Assembly (NCBI GenBank): GCA_964008355.1
Contig: CAXGBD010000066.1
Coordinates: 1 to 6,791, forward strand
Length of the DNA: 6,791 bases
Direction of reading: 5' to 3'
Source of the DNA: DTSX01 sp964008355
GTDB taxonomy: Bacteria; Pseudomonadota; Gammaproteobacteria; Steroidobacterales; UBA11654
Shown here: positions 5,731 through 6,791 of the stretch, piece by piece
How positions within the stretch are numbered: position 1 is the first letter of the stretch
Layout of the letters: every line of letters begins with the position of its first letter
The notes under the pieces: generated by a model
The model's input: the letters and a program-made list of their open reading frames with translations, nothing else
Database searches by the model: none
Told to the model about the DNA's origin: nothing
Position numbers and translations under genes: made by a program

Positions 5731-6791
5731 TTATAAAATCGCTTCATTTCTTTCATTGCTGATTCAATTAGACTCTTATCCAAATCATCAGAGCGGATGA
5801 GATTATAATTGTTATCCAAAACTTCAAAATAACCGCCATAGGAAACAACAGTTTTTTTCTCAGATACAATAGCGTATGAATCATAACTACCTGCGACCAA
5901 ATACTTCCAAGATTGGTCACCAAATAGATTAAAGCCACTGCTGTAATCACTTGTTGGATTGATACACCCAAGAATTTCGGATAGTAGAGTAGGAACCAAG
6001 TCATTGTGAGACGTCATTTTTGAAATCTTGCTGCTTTCCTTGCCCGGCCATGAAAGAAAGAATGGGACTTTCATTTGTGCAGGACTGTAATTGCTAGAAT
6101 GACCATAATAACCGGTTCCATAATCATTTAATTCATAACCATGGTCAGAGGTAATGATTATTACGGTATTATGTATTAATCCTGTTTCAATCAGAGAATC
6201 ATGAATTGCCCCGACTTGTTGATCAACTAGGTGTATCGATTCAGTATAGCGACCCACTTCCTGTAAATGACTTTCCTCCTGGACTTTAAGAAATTGATTA
6301 GGAATCAAATCCGCATCAAAATTCTCTATTGAATTCATAGGGGGGTCATAGTGAAGATAAGCAAAAAAAGGAGTTTCCCGATTATAATTGGACAACCAGG
6401 ACATCCATTTATCCGTAACCATGTGGTTACTTGCTTTTACTGAAGGGCTTAACTTTTTCACGTTCAAGTTTTTTATCTGGGAGAATGCGGTTCTGTCAAG
6501 CAAAGTTGGACTCCCAAATCCACCCGAACTAATCGCAACAACATCATAGTTATAACTTGTCAATTGATCGATTAAAATTGAGGCACGTTGATTGTCATGA
6601 TAAGTCCTCCAATAGGTTGTTGGGATGCCATAGAGTAATGAAAATGTCCCCATCCTGGATGAAGTTCCACCGCTGAAATGATTTTCGAATTGAAGGGCTT
6701 TTGTTCGCCATTCATCAATAGCAGGCGTAATTCTGTTACTCACCATTTCTGGTCGTAGCGCATCAATTAAAAGAACAATTATATTTTTTAC
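5727..6791 (-). CDS. YejM/PbgA-like sulfatase-fold protein, catalytic domain (5' end outside the window)
   Basis: The reading frame is open to the right edge, with no stop, and gives 354 residues. A methionine at 6746 is internal: the frame before it reads VKNIIVLLIDALRPE, the conserved first strand of alkaline-phosphatase/sulfatase enzymes with its metal-binding Asp. The order is then FSGGTSSRMGTFSLLYGIP with the nucleophile Thr (window residue 43), SSGGFGSP, HYDPP (about 147), SDHGYEL (D216, H217) and GHSSNYSPAQMKVPFFLSWPG (H231). Several blocks, including the C-terminal HNDLVPTLL and SDYSSGFNLFG segments, match YejM/PbgA (LapC), an inner-membrane protein with a periplasmic globular domain that controls LpxC in Enterobacteria. 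The preceding membrane helices would lie beyond the window. Unlike E. coli YejM, the metal site looks complete, so hydrolase or transferase activity is possible. It is the first visible gene of an operon with the YidC-like gene, overlapping it by 4 bases. Confidence 0.88.
   Translation of the reverse strand, partial: VKNIIVLLIDALRPEMVSNRITPAIDEWRTKALQFENHFSGGTSSRMGTFSLLYGIPTTYWRTYHDNQRASILIDQLTSYNYDVVAISSGGFGSPTLLDRTAFSQIKNLNVKKLSPSVKASNHMVTDKWMSWLSNYNRETPFFAYLHYDPPMNSIENFDADLIPNQFLKVQEESHLQEVGRYTESIHLVDQQVGAIHDSLIETGLIHNTVIIITSDHGYELNDYGTGYYGHSSNYSPAQMKVPFFLSWPGKESSKISKMTSHNDLVPTLLSEILGCINPTSDYSSGFNLFGDQSWKYLVAGSYDSYAIVSEKKTVVSYGGYFEVLDNNYNLIRSDDLDKSLIESAMKEMKRFYK

Noticed and set aside
5727..6746. 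ATG at 6746 as the start of the sulfatase-like gene
   Set aside because: The frame stays open upstream to the window edge and encodes the conserved first strand with the metal-binding Asp, so the methionine is internal.

Overview
The window looks like a piece of a low-to-moderate GC gammaproteobacterial chromosome. The reasons are a periplasmic sulfatase-fold protein that matches YejM/PbgA from memory, a full-architecture YidC-family protein, and a gammaproteobacterial/betaproteobacterial-style pyruvate dehydrogenase E2 with an E3 that carries its own lipoyl domain. It has no rRNA, tRNA, CRISPR, phage or IS features. The species cannot be named from the sequence; a free-living, possibly marine, lineage is only an impression.

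Left half (minus strand): grxD (CGFS monothiol glutaredoxin), then aceF (E2 acetyltransferase), then lpdA (lipoyl-domain-bearing E3), then the first 13 codons of what looks like an NAD(P)-binding Rossmann/SDR-type gene running off the left edge. aceF and lpdA overlap by 8 bases. The E1 gene aceE is not next to them as far as the window shows. aceF has no ATG, GTG or TTG that would give a whole lipoyl domain. The best start is an AUA codon at 3062-3060, preceded by an excellent Shine-Dalgarno, which adds 22 residues to the first GTG-initiated frame.

Centre: grxD diverges from a plus-strand gene for a short five-helix membrane protein of the urate-oxidase N-terminal/PuuD membrane-domain type, without a cytochrome c domain. 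The 171-base divergent spacer holds a Fur-like palindrome with a third copy of the same 8-base half-site overlapping an extended -10 element. The membrane-protein gene ends at a strong hairpin that serves as a shared terminator with the convergent operon to its right. The stop codon of that operon's last gene lies inside the stem.

Right half (minus strand): a YejM/PbgA-like sulfatase-fold protein (5' end outside the window) overlaps by 4 bases (ATGA) with a divergent YidC/Oxa1-family insertase. The sulfatase keeps the Asp-His-Gly metal motif that E. coli YejM lacks. The pairing of a catalytically intact-looking YejM-like enzyme with what is probably a second YidC is the most unusual system in the window; a shared role in envelope assembly is inferred from the overlap and is not shown.
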